Shown here: one piece after another, positions 55,501-64,000 of the stretch
Layout of the letters: each line of letters opens with the position of its first letter
Numbering within the stretch: the stretch's first letter is position 1
Source: Nonomuraea roseoviolacea subsp. carminata
GTDB lineage: Bacteria; Actinomycetota; Actinomycetes; Streptosporangiales; Streptosporangiaceae
Assembly (NCBI RefSeq): GCF_024172185.1
Contig: NZ_JAMZEC010000001.1
Location: 5,166,001 to 5,230,000, forward strand
DNA: 64,000 nucleotides
Direction: 5' to 3'
The notes under the pieces: generated by a model
Databases searched by the model: none
Seen by the model: the letters and a program-made list of their open reading frames with translations, nothing else
What the model was told of the DNA's origin: nothing
Translations under genes and position numbers: made by a program

Positions 55501-55968
55501 CACCAGCCGCAGCTCGTCCAGCCGGACGGTCTCGGCGCGGGTGAACTCCTCGTCGCGGTACCCGGCGTAGGCGGGGCCCCGCCACAGGCCCAGCGCCTCG
55601 TCCAGCTTCGCCCGCCGGCCGCGCGGGTCGTCGTCCTGGCGGGCGCGGCCCAGCAGGTCCTCGAACCGGTCGGCGTCCACCTCGCGCGCCGGGCCGGTCT
55701 TCAGGACGTAGCCGCGCGCCTGGTGGACGATCAGCTCCCGGTCGCCGAGAACCCGGCGTAGCTGCGACACCTTGACCCGCAGCGCCGCGGGCGCCCCGGC
55801 GGGCGGCTGTCCGCCCCACAGGTCGAGGACGAGCCGGTCGGTGGAGACGGGCGTGCCGCGGTGGGCCAGCAGGTCGGCCAGGAGCGCGCGGACCTTCGCC
55901 TCCGGCACCCGGACGGGCTCGCCGCCGGGCGTCCACACCGCCAGGGGCCCCAGCACCCCGAACCGCAT
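52468..55968 (-). CDS. AfsR/SARP-type transcriptional regulator with NB-ARC ATPase and TPR-like repeats
   Basis: About 1166 residues. N-terminal OmpR-like winged helix (MRFGVLGPLAVW, RALLADLLAHRGTPVSTDRLVLDLWGGQPPAGAPAALRVKVSQLRRVL), then a BTAD domain (VDADRFEDLLGRARQ to LGADPGPELVALHQAIL). A 100-residue low-complexity linker with a 12-residue repeat follows. The NB-ARC part has Walker A LTGPGGVGKTRLALEV, Walker B LLVLDNCEHV and ATSRESLRVPGE, interrupted by an Asp/Asn/Pro-rich insert (NDPNDPNDAADADYADD). The C-terminal half is TPR-like helices. SARP regulators of this size activate secondary-metabolite or nutrient genes, with ATP as switch. ATG 55968 is chosen for the domain boundary; upstream in-frame codons exist. 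It is divergent from the IRED-like gene. Confidence 0.9.
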   Translation of the reverse strand: MRFGVLGPLAVWTPGGEPVRVPEAKVRALLADLLAHRGTPVSTDRLVLDLWGGQPPAGAPAALRVKVSQLRRVLGDRELIVHQARGYVLKTGPAREVDADRFEDLLGRARQDDDPRGRRAKLDEALGLWRGPAYAGYRDEEFTRAETVRLDELRLVALEELAAARLALGEHGPVAADLAGVVTEHPLRERLRALHLRALYGAGRQGEALASYADLRTRLAEELGADPGPELVALHQAILRHDPSLDIAPTRETRPPADIAPTRETRPPADIAPTRETRPPADIAPTPRTTPPSRSATTPETMPPSGSAISETPRSSAGAMTQEIREHQGARSDLGVPRSPGVSEGASPLSPVGGLPAPLSSLVGRAEAVAEVRGLLRANRLVTLTGPGGVGKTRLALEVAAAPGRPFPGGVWMVELAASAPAEVAEAVAGALGLRDDVPGSLADRLAAALRSGAGAGETLLVLDNCEHVVEEVAALAGRLLRAVPGLRILATSRESLRVPGEALWSVPPLSVAAAVELLTSRAGMPATAMDATTATATTAAHSADDPDDADAPNDPNDPNDAADADYADDERSALVEICVRLDGIPLALELAATRLRALTPRGLADRLDDRFRVLAPGLRGAPARQRTLRAVIDWSWELLGEEERLVLRRLAVHAGGCTLEAAEAVCGEPGLDVLGPLSLLVDRSLVVRSADGRYRLLESVAAYCLERLAEAGELDAVRMRHVRHHAGLAERAEPSLYGHEQRRVLTLLDAERANVRAAIDHAVRLGAAGEAVRLVNALAWYWVLRGRLGEGRRALEAALSVAAPDTPGAARARLWLHGLEGLAGRPVPLDTTLFEAVEDPVARARARWFAGLALFGYDDLAAGMELVESALTACEALDDRWGTAAALSVRARWAGMRGDLAALRRDGERALALFQESGDRWGEMRAAESLGTLAEITGDYGRAAALRRDGLRMAEELGLWGAACDALSRLGRIAMLTGDHAAAEEHHERARALAVSQSNRPAEQFAEVGLALGARRQGRLDEADRLLRKWIGWVREVSGAPGEALILAELGFVAELRGDAAAARELQLGALARARHVGDPRAVALALEGLAGARALAGEHAEAARLLGKAAALRDSAGAPLPPAERGDVDRVTAAARAALGGTAFAAALALGAASPLDGLVPQPA
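55120..55227. repeat. Three 36-bp tandem repeats in the AfsR-like linker
   Basis: Units start at 55120, 55156 and 55192 (GATGTCGGCGGGTGGCCGCG and following bases), with a diverged fourth start at 55228. The period keeps the frame and encodes DIAPTRETRPPA three times. The first copies are identical, so the expansion is recent. Confidence 0.92.
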
Positions 55969-56071
55969 CAGCCCCCCATAACGCTTCCCGAACGCGACCA
56001 TAACCCTGGCCCGGCACCGTGGATTCCCGTCCCCCCACCTGTCCCGTCCCACAACCTTAGGAACACTCGAC

Positions 56072-56926
56072 ATGTCGGAGAACATCGCGGTGCTCGGGCT
56101 CGGCCTCATGGGCACGGCCCTGGCCGAGACCCTGCTGGCGGCCGGTCACCGCGTCACGGTCTGGAACCGCTCGTCCGCCAAGGCCGACGCCCTGGTCGCC
56201 AAGGGCGCCACCCGTGCCGCCACCGCCGCCGAGGCCGTCGCCGCCGCCCCGCTGACCATCGTCTGCGTGCTCGACTACGAGGCCGCCCGCGCGGTCCTGG
56301 ACGGCGCCGACCTGGCCGGCCGTACGGTGCTGAACCTCACCAACGGCCGCCCGGCCGAGGCCCGCGCGACCGGCGAATGGGTGAACGGGCGCGGCGGCGA
56401 CTACCTGGACGGCGGCATCATGGCCGTCCCGTACATGATCGGGCGGCCCGGCGCGCTGATCCTCTACAGCGGCCCGCGCGACGTCTTCGACCGCCACGAG
56501 GCGACGCTCAAGCCGCTGGCCGAGCCGCGCCACCTGGGCGAGGACCCGGGCCTGGCCCCGCTGTACGACCTGGCCCTGCTGACCGGCATGTACGGCCAGA
56601 TCGCCGGGTTCCTGGAGGCGGCGGCGCTGATCGCCGCCGAGGGGCGGCCGGTGCGCGAGTTCACCGAGACGCTGCTCGTGCCGTGGCTGCACGCGATGGC
56701 CTCGGCCCAGCCGCGCTGGGCCGAGGACATGGAGCGGGGCGACTACGCCACCGAGGTCTCCAACCTGGAGGTCAACCGGGTGGGCCTGGGCAACCTGGTG
56801 ATCGCGTTCGAGGAGCAGGGGGTCAAGCCCGACCTGCTCCTGCCGATGAAGGAGATCGTGGAGCGCCGGGTGGCCCGCGGGCACGGCGCCGAGGGTCTGC
56901 CCGGCCTGATCGAGGAGCTGCGCTGA
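56072..56926 (+). CDS. NAD(P)-dependent oxidoreductase of the imine reductase / beta-hydroxyacid dehydrogenase family
   Basis: A 284-residue protein. Rossmann start IAVLGLGLMGTALAETLLAAGHRVTVWNRS binds NADP (Arg after Asn). The LTNGRPAEARATGEWVNGRGGDYLDGGIMAVPYMIG segment and the C-terminal helices (SNLEVNRVGLGNLVIAFEEQGV) match the imine reductase-like subgroup rather than 6-phosphogluconate dehydrogenase, since the usual catalytic Lys is missing from the NxxK position. Substrate unknown. It is divergent from the AfsR-like gene (about 100 bp) and convergent with the maltokinase gene. Confidence 0.85.
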   Translation: MSENIAVLGLGLMGTALAETLLAAGHRVTVWNRSSAKADALVAKGATRAATAAEAVAAAPLTIVCVLDYEAARAVLDGADLAGRTVLNLTNGRPAEARATGEWVNGRGGDYLDGGIMAVPYMIGRPGALILYSGPRDVFDRHEATLKPLAEPRHLGEDPGLAPLYDLALLTGMYGQIAGFLEAAALIAAEGRPVREFTETLLVPWLHAMASAQPRWAEDMERGDYATEVSNLEVNRVGLGNLVIAFEEQGVKPDLLLPMKEIVERRVARGHGAEGLPGLIEELR

Positions 56927-56941
56927 CGCCGGGGGAGCGGG

Positions 56942-58339
56942 TCAGAGGCCGGTGCGGCGGAAGGCGGCCAGCGGGATGCCGACCCACGCGGGCCGGTTGC
57001 GCGCCTCGTAGACCACCTCGTACACCGCCTTGGCCATCTCGAACGCCTTGAGCAGGGCCGCGTCGGCCGGCGAGACGGCCCCGCCGCCGTCGGCGTAGCC
57101 GTCGAGGAACGCGGCCCGGTTGCGCGCCGCCCAGTCCTCGGCCCGCGGCTCCAGCGACGCGGCGTCGGGCCGGTCGGCCAGCAGGTGCCGGGCGGCGTAG
57201 TCGAACGAGCGCAGCATGCCCGCCACGTCGCGCAGCGGCGACGACAGTGCCCGGCGCTCGGCCAGCGGCTGCCCCGGCTCGCCCTCGAAGTCGAGCACCA
57301 CCCAGTCGGTGTTGGTGCGCATCACCTGGCCGAGGTGGTAGTCGCCGTGGACCCGCTGCACGGGCACCTCGGCGGTCAGCTCCTCGACCCGGTGGTAGAC
57401 GGCCTCGATCGCGCCGACGTGCTCGCGCAGCTCGGGCACCTCGGCGACGGCCCGGGCGAGCCGCCGCCTGAAGCCCTCGGCCATCCGCTTGACCTCGGGG
57501 ACCTCGATCACGTCGGTGGGGAACGCCTCGGCCAGCTCGTGGTGGACGCGCGCGGTGGCGCAGCCGAGCCGGAACGCCTCGCCGGCGAAGTCGCCGCCCG
57601 CGTCCGCGGCGCCGACGGCCGCGGGCTCGCCGTAGCCGTCCTCGAAGGGCATGGCGTAGAGGTCGCGGACGCTGGCGAGCGCGAGGTCCCAGCCGTCGTT
57701 GGAGTTGGACAGGAACTCCTGCGTGATCGCCAGCGTGGTCGGCGTGCCGTCGAGGTCGGTCTCGACCCATCCGTACGGCTGGGCGATGTGCGGGGCGCGC
57801 CGCTCGGCCAGCGCGGTGATGATCTCCAGTTCGGGGTTGACGCCGGGGACGAGCCGCCGGAACAGCTTGCAGATGTACGCGTCGCCGTACACGAGCGAGG
57901 TGTTGGACTGCTCGGCGCCGAGCACGAGGCTGCGCAGGGAGGTGTCGATCTCGACGTCCGGGAGGTGGCGGAAGCGCACCGTCCCCCAGTCGCAGTCGCG
58001 GCCCATGCATTCGAGCAGCCACGGGGTCAGCTCGACGTCGTGGACGGCGTCGTAGGCGTACCACTCGTCGCGGGCGGGCCCGTCCGCGAAGGAGTACGGG
58101 CCGTGCAGGCCGATCAGCGCGTGCTTGAGCCGGTCGGGCAGGTCGGAGCGCAGGCCGAGGAGCACCTGGTAGCGGTCACGTGTGCCGTCCTGCCAGACCG
58201 ACACCACGAGGTGGCGCAGGCCGGGGTCGCCGGCCTCGATCGTGGCGTCGGAGTCGATCGACACTCTGTCGATCGGGCGCCCCTTGCCGCCGAACCATCG
58301 TTGACGTCCGATCCATGCGGCAAGGAGCTCCTCAAGCAC
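56942..58339 (-). CDS. mak: Maltokinase
   Basis: A 465-residue kinase (Pep2/Mak family) that makes maltose 1-phosphate from maltose and ATP for GlgE. RQRWFGGKGRPIDRV is the typical N-terminus, EQSNTSLVYGDAYICKLFRRLVPGVNPELEI the cap and nucleotide region, and VQRVHGDYHLGQVMRTNTDWVVLDFEGEPGQPLAERR the catalytic loop with Asp and metal ligands. GTG 58339 has AGGAGGAAT 6 bases upstream and lies 3 bp after the treS stop. Last gene of the glgE-treS-mak operon. Confidence 0.93.
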   Translation of the reverse strand: MLEELLAAWIGRQRWFGGKGRPIDRVSIDSDATIEAGDPGLRHLVVSVWQDGTRDRYQVLLGLRSDLPDRLKHALIGLHGPYSFADGPARDEWYAYDAVHDVELTPWLLECMGRDCDWGTVRFRHLPDVEIDTSLRSLVLGAEQSNTSLVYGDAYICKLFRRLVPGVNPELEIITALAERRAPHIAQPYGWVETDLDGTPTTLAITQEFLSNSNDGWDLALASVRDLYAMPFEDGYGEPAAVGAADAGGDFAGEAFRLGCATARVHHELAEAFPTDVIEVPEVKRMAEGFRRRLARAVAEVPELREHVGAIEAVYHRVEELTAEVPVQRVHGDYHLGQVMRTNTDWVVLDFEGEPGQPLAERRALSSPLRDVAGMLRSFDYAARHLLADRPDAASLEPRAEDWAARNRAAFLDGYADGGGAVSPADAALLKAFEMAKAVYEVVYEARNRPAWVGIPLAAFRRTGL

Positions 58340-58342
58340 GTC

Positions 58343-60043
<1,701 letters not shown>

Positions 60044-60114
60044 GAGCCCTCCTTCGATGGGCCCATGAGGGAGGCGCTAACACACACGTTGAAGACTCCC
60101 CGCTGAATTCTGGT

Positions 60115-62298
60115 CTACCGTGGCGCGGCTCGAACGGTGAAGATGTGGGCAGGTTGGATATGGGGATCGAGGCGGACATAATTCCCCTGCCGCCAACGAT
60201 ACGACTCGCCGGACAGTTCGTCGTCGACGACGAACTCCGCGTTCCAGTCCAGGCCGAGCGCCGGCATGTCGAGATCGACCGTCGCCTCGTGGGTGTGGTG
60301 CGGATCGAGGTTGACGACGGCGAGGACGACGTCGCCCAGCCCGTGCCGTCGTGTGGCCGGGTCGTAGGCGCCGGGGAGTCGCTTGGAGAAGCAGACCATA
60401 TCCGGTTGGTCGACGCGGTGGAACCGTAGATTACGCAATTCCTGGAGCGCCGGATGGGCTCTTCGGAACAAATTAAGGTGCGTGATGAACGGGGCGAGGG
60501 TGCGGCCTTCTCGCTCCGCCGCGTCCCAATCGCGAGGTCTGTACTGATATTTCTCGCTATCGAGATATTCTTCGCTTCCGGGACGGACAGGAATGTTTTC
60601 CCCAAGTTCGTACCCGGAATACACGCCCCACGTCGGCGAGACCAGCGCGGCCAGCACGGCACGGATCTTGAACGCGGGGATCCCTCCGTGCTGGAGGTAC
60701 TCGTGCAGGATGTCCGGGGTGTTGACGAACAGGTTGGGCCGCAGGAAGAACGACGTGTCCTGGGCCAGCTCCGCCAGGTAGGACTCCACGTCGGGCTTGG
60801 AGTTCTTCCACGTGAAGTACGTGTACGACTGGTGGAAGCCGACCTTGGCCAGCGTCTGGAGCATCGCCGGCCGGGTGAACGCCTCGGCCAGGAACAGCAC
60901 GTCCGGGTCGGTCTGCCGGATGTCGGCCAGCAGCCGCTCCCAGAAGCCCACCGGCTTGGTGTGCGGGTTGTCCACCCGGAAGATCCGCACGCCGTGGTCC
61001 ATCCAGTGCCGCACCACCCGGCGGACCTCGGCGAAGATGCCCTCGGGGTCCTTGTCGAAGTTGATCGGGTAGATGTCCTGGTACTTCTTGGGCGGGTTCT
61101 CGGCGTACGCGATCGTGCCGTCGGCCCGGATCGTGAACCACTCGGGATGCTCCTTGACCCACGGATGGTCGGGGGAGCACTGGAGCGCCAGGTCGAGCGC
61201 GATCTCCATGCCCAGCTCGCGGGCCCGGGCCACGAACGCGTCGAAGTCCTCGATCGTGCCGAGGTCGGGATGGACGGCGTCGTGCCCGCCCTCCTCCGAG
61301 CCGATCGCCCACGGCGAGCCCGGCTCGTCGGGCTCGGGGCTGAGCGTGTTGTTGCGTCCCTTGCGGAACGTGTGACCGATCGGGTGGATCGGCGGCAGGT
61401 AGACGACGTCGAAGCCCATCTTCGCCACGGCGGGCAGCCGCTTGGCCGCTGTCTGGAAGTTTCCGGACTTGGTGATGCCGTGCTCGTCGACCAGAGCGCC
61501 TTCCGACCGCGGGAAGAACTCGTACCACGAGCCGTACAGCGCCCTGCGCCGATCGACCATGATCTTCCTCGGCCGCGACCTGGTGACCAGATCGCGCAGC
61601 GGATGCGCGTCCAGCAACGCCGCCGTCTCGGGAAGCTGGACGATCGACAGCCGCGCCCGCGGGTCCAGCTCCTCGTCACGCAGCGTGGACGCGATCGCCA
61701 GCAGCGCCGCGCGGTGCCCGCACGCGCTCTCGCCGCTCGCCTCCTTCTGCGCACCCTGCTGCTCTGTGCCCTGTTTCTCCGGGCCCTTTTTATCCGGGCC
61801 CTGTTTCGCCGCCGCGCGCGCGGCGGCCCTCGCCGGATCGGCCGGGATGTGCCCGTTCCTGGCCTGCGGCGTCGTGCGCCCGCCGGGGGCGGGGCAGTCG
61901 GCCTGGCGCACGCCGCGGGCCGCCCGCTCGAACAGCCGGGCGCCCTCCTCGCACATCAGGTCGACGTCCATGCCACGCGGGATCTTGATCTCGGCGTCGT
62001 GCAGCCACGTCGCGATGGGGTCGCTCCACGCCTCCACGCGGAACAACCACTCACCCTCGGTGGGCAGGCAGACCTCGACGCCCCACCGGTCGGTGCCCGG
62101 TGAGAGCTCGCGCATCGGTCTCAGCCGATCACGCTGCCCGTCGGGCGCGGTGAGGACCACGCCCGCGGCCACGGCGTCGTGGCCTTCTCGGAACACGGTC
62201 GCCGAGACCTGGAAGGTCTCACCGGCGACCGCCTTGGCGGGCCACTGCCCGCAGTCGACGACGGGGTGGATGTCCGTGATGGGAATTCTTCCGATCAT
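60115..62298 (-). CDS. glgE: Alpha-1,4-glucan:maltose-1-phosphate maltosyltransferase GlgE
   Basis: A 727-residue GH13_3 enzyme that extends alpha-glucan with maltose from maltose 1-phosphate. IGRIPITDIHPVVDCGQWPAKAV is the typical start; DVVYLPPIHPIGHTFRKGRNN, VRIFRVDNPHTKP (nucleophile Asp), VLFLAEAFTRP (acid Glu) and GVYSGYELGEN are seen. Residues about 160-195 are a low-complexity insert rich in Gln, Lys and Gly (KQGPDKKGPEKQGTEQQG) between the N-terminal domain and the next helices; its DNA has repeated CCGGGCCCT words. The start ATG has no good Shine-Dalgarno. It is 71 bp upstream of treS and divergent from glgP. Confidence 0.95.
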   Translation of the reverse strand: MIGRIPITDIHPVVDCGQWPAKAVAGETFQVSATVFREGHDAVAAGVVLTAPDGQRDRLRPMRELSPGTDRWGVEVCLPTEGEWLFRVEAWSDPIATWLHDAEIKIPRGMDVDLMCEEGARLFERAARGVRQADCPAPGGRTTPQARNGHIPADPARAAARAAAKQGPDKKGPEKQGTEQQGAQKEASGESACGHRAALLAIASTLRDEELDPRARLSIVQLPETAALLDAHPLRDLVTRSRPRKIMVDRRRALYGSWYEFFPRSEGALVDEHGITKSGNFQTAAKRLPAVAKMGFDVVYLPPIHPIGHTFRKGRNNTLSPEPDEPGSPWAIGSEEGGHDAVHPDLGTIEDFDAFVARARELGMEIALDLALQCSPDHPWVKEHPEWFTIRADGTIAYAENPPKKYQDIYPINFDKDPEGIFAEVRRVVRHWMDHGVRIFRVDNPHTKPVGFWERLLADIRQTDPDVLFLAEAFTRPAMLQTLAKVGFHQSYTYFTWKNSKPDVESYLAELAQDTSFFLRPNLFVNTPDILHEYLQHGGIPAFKIRAVLAALVSPTWGVYSGYELGENIPVRPGSEEYLDSEKYQYRPRDWDAAEREGRTLAPFITHLNLFRRAHPALQELRNLRFHRVDQPDMVCFSKRLPGAYDPATRRHGLGDVVLAVVNLDPHHTHEATVDLDMPALGLDWNAEFVVDDELSGESYRWRQGNYVRLDPHIQPAHIFTVRAAPR

Positions 62299-62495
62299 CG
62301 CGCATTTCGAGGTTGCGACGGCACACTCGGTACCGCCGGAGGCTTCCCTGGCAAGAACGATCCTTGCATGTAATTTGTGGGCAGCAGCGGATAGACCTCC
62401 CGTGTCCCCGGGAGAACTGACAATGGTGGAAGTTGCCCCAATCGTCGCGCTTCATGCTTCTTCCCGGAAGGGGTTTGAACGTCCTTGCTGAGGGT

Positions 62496-62515
62496 GAGGG
62501 ACTGAGAGGTCCCTC
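62496..62515. promoter_or_regulatory. Inverted repeat between glgE and glgP
   Basis: GAGGGAC (62496-62502) and GTCCCTC (62509-62515) are perfect 7-bp arms with a 6-base spacer, ending 22 bp before the glgP GTG. It could be an operator or an mRNA hairpin in the leader. The remaining gap (62299-62495) shows no gene. Confidence 0.45.
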
Positions 62516-62537
62516 CTAGCCCATAGGGTGCACAAAC

Positions 62538-64000
62538 GTGAGAGCTATCCGCCGGTTTACCGTACGCACAGTCCTGCCCCGGGAGCTGGCCGCACTCGGC
62601 GAGCTGGTCCACAACCTGCGCTGGTCGTGGCACCCCGAGACCACAGACCTGTTCGCCGAGGTCGACCCGCGCCTGTGGGAACAGGTGGGCCACGACCCGG
62701 TGGCCCTCCTCGGCGCCGTCGACCCGGCCAGGCTGTCCGAGCTCGCCGCCGACCGCCGCTTCCTGCGCCGTCTCGCCGACGCCGCCGACGACCTGCGCGA
62801 GTACATGACCGCCCCGCGGTGGTACCAGACGCTGCCCGACGCCGCGCGTGCCATCGCCTACTTCTCCCCCGAGTACGGCATCGCCGCCGCCCTCCCGCAG
62901 TACTCGGGCGGGCTCGGGATCCTGGCCGGAGACCACCTCAAGGCCGCCAGCGACCTCGGCGTCCCCATCCTCGCCGTGGGCCTGCTCTACCGCCACGGCT
63001 ACTTCACCCAGTCGCTGTCGCCCGAGGGCTGGCAGTTGGAGCACTACCCGTCGCTCGACGCGGGCGGTCTGCCGCTGACCCTCCTGAAGGAGGAGGACGG
63101 CACCCCCGTCAAGATCCGCGTCGGCCTGCCCGAGGGGCGCGCCCTGCACGCCCAGCTCTGGGTGGCCCAGGTCGGCCGCGTGCCGCTGCTGCTGCTCGAC
63201 TCCGACGTGGCCGACAACGACAGCGCGGCCCGCGACGTCACCGACCGCCTCTACGGCGGCGGCACCGACCACCGGCTCATGCAGGAACTGCTGCTCGGCG
63301 TGGGCGGCGTGCGCGCCATCCGCGCCTACTGCCGCATCACCGGCCACCCGGAGCCCGAGGTCTTCCACACCAACGAGGGCCACGCCGGGTTCCTCGGCCT
63401 GGAGCGCATCCGCGAGCTGACCGAGGCGCGGCTGTCGTTCGACGAGGCCCTGGAGGCCGTGCGGGCCGGCACGGTCTTCACCACGCACACGCCGGTGCCC
63501 GCGGGCATCGACCGCTTCCCCATCGAGATGATCGAGCGGCACTTCGGCGGCGACAACGCCTGGCCGACCGTGCCCGTGGAGCGCATCCTCGCCCTGGGCG
63601 CCGAGGCCGACCCCGGCCGCTTCAACATGGCGGTCATGGGCATGCGGCTGGCCCAGCGCGTCAACGGCGTCTCGGAGCTGCACGGCGAGGTCAGCCGGGA
63701 GATGTTCAAGAACCTCTGGCCCGGCTTCGACGTGGAGGAGGTGCCGATCGGCTCGATCACCAACGGCGTCCACGCCCCCACCTGGGTGGGCCGCGAGATG
63801 ATGGAGCTGGCCGGGCGCGAGCTGCCCCTGCTCATCGAGCGGGCGCGCGGCTGGGACGGCATCCAGAAGATCTCCGACGCCGAGATCTGGGAGATCCGGC
63901 GCACCCTGCGCCGCCGCCTGGTCGAGGGGGCCCGGGACCGGCTGCGCCGCTCCTGGCGCGACCGCGGCGCCTCCGACGCCGAGCTCGGCTGGATCGACGA
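62538..64000 (+). CDS. glgP: Alpha-glucan (glycogen/maltodextrin) phosphorylase, N-terminal part (cut by the window end)
   Basis: The first 487 codons of a glycogen phosphorylase of the actinobacterial type; the frame is open to the end of the window. It starts MRAIRRFTVRTVLPRELAAL at GTG 62538 and contains RAIAYFSPEYGIAAALPQYSGGLGILAGDHLKAASDLGVP, the glucan-binding domain entry, VFHTNEGHAGFLGLERI, the FTTHTPVPAGIDRFP loop and SITNGVHAPTW. The pyridoxal phosphate lysine would lie beyond the window. It releases glucose 1-phosphate from the glucan that GlgE and GlgB build, and is divergent from glgE, so build-up and breakdown share one control region. Confidence 0.92.
   Translation, partial: MRAIRRFTVRTVLPRELAALGELVHNLRWSWHPETTDLFAEVDPRLWEQVGHDPVALLGAVDPARLSELAADRRFLRRLADAADDLREYMTAPRWYQTLPDAARAIAYFSPEYGIAAALPQYSGGLGILAGDHLKAASDLGVPILAVGLLYRHGYFTQSLSPEGWQLEHYPSLDAGGLPLTLLKEEDGTPVKIRVGLPEGRALHAQLWVAQVGRVPLLLLDSDVADNDSAARDVTDRLYGGGTDHRLMQELLLGVGGVRAIRAYCRITGHPEPEVFHTNEGHAGFLGLERIRELTEARLSFDEALEAVRAGTVFTTHTPVPAGIDRFPIEMIERHFGGDNAWPTVPVERILALGAEADPGRFNMAVMGMRLAQRVNGVSELHGEVSREMFKNLWPGFDVEEVPIGSITNGVHAPTWVGREMMELAGRELPLLIERARGWDGIQKISDAEIWEIRRTLRRRLVEGARDRLRRSWRDRGASDAELGWID

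Overview
The window is high-GC, densely coded DNA with GTG/TTG starts, stop/start overlaps inside operons and several leaderless starts. It looks like the chromosome of a filamentous actinomycete. The combination of KstR, an igr-type steroid operon, the GlgE pathway, FCD-type GntR regulation and an AfsR-like regulator would fit a Streptosporangiales member such as Nonomuraea; that placement is inference from gene content. I see no rRNA, tRNA, CRISPR array, phage gene or transposase.

Layout. 0-2.8 kb: methyltransferase (partial) and GT4 glycosyltransferase, divergent from a GDP-mannose 4,6-dehydratase. 2.8-10.4 kb: small regulator/enzyme units (ArsR-type + SRPBCC; MarR / LLM oxidoreductase; uronate dehydrogenase-like enzyme; DUF559 protein; TetR + SDR; cytochrome P450). 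10.9-18.7 kb: an eight-gene operon for L-fucose-type sugar oxidation and uptake (FAH-family hydrolase, fuconate dehydratase, SDR, ABC binding protein/ATPase/permease, mutarotase, aldo-keto reductase). 18.7-25.9 kb: GNAT, LigD-like phosphoesterase with a dead ligase domain, YqeB-like protein, the GntR that probably controls the fucose operon, an MBL hydrolase, and a TetR / polyprenyl synthase / membrane protein unit. 26-38 kb: steroid side-chain degradation (FadA5-like thiolase, kstR, and FadD17-FadE28-FadE29-ChsH2-ChsH1-Ltp2), with an ECF sigma factor, an oxidoreductase and a GlxA-type regulator in between. 38-45.8 kb: a sigma-like protein with a C-terminal membrane anchor, an OpuC-type osmoprotectant ABC transporter, a flavin reductase and SppA. 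45.9-56 kb: a subtilase, GlgB, a split copper-amine-oxidase-like pair and an AfsR-like regulator. 56-64 kb: an IRED-like reductase, then maltokinase-TreS-GlgE divergent from glycogen phosphorylase (cut by the window end).

How the parts work together. Matches to TnnAACnnGTTnnA tie the P450, the thiolase and the FadD17/igr operon to KstR, giving one dispersed steroid regulon; another exact match lies before the GDP-mannose dehydratase. A TAGACATC-N-GATGTCTA operator at the gntR start recurs as variants in the 526-bp leader of the fucose operon about 11 kb away. TreS, Mak, GlgE and GlgB form the trehalose-to-alpha-glucan route and GlgP degrades the product.

Most unusual: tandem duplications of gene 3' ends carrying the stop codon after four unrelated genes; a LigD-type protein that lost the ligase lysine; an apparently split copper amine oxidase with an altered cofactor motif; and a membrane-anchored sigma-like protein with 45-bp in-frame repeats.
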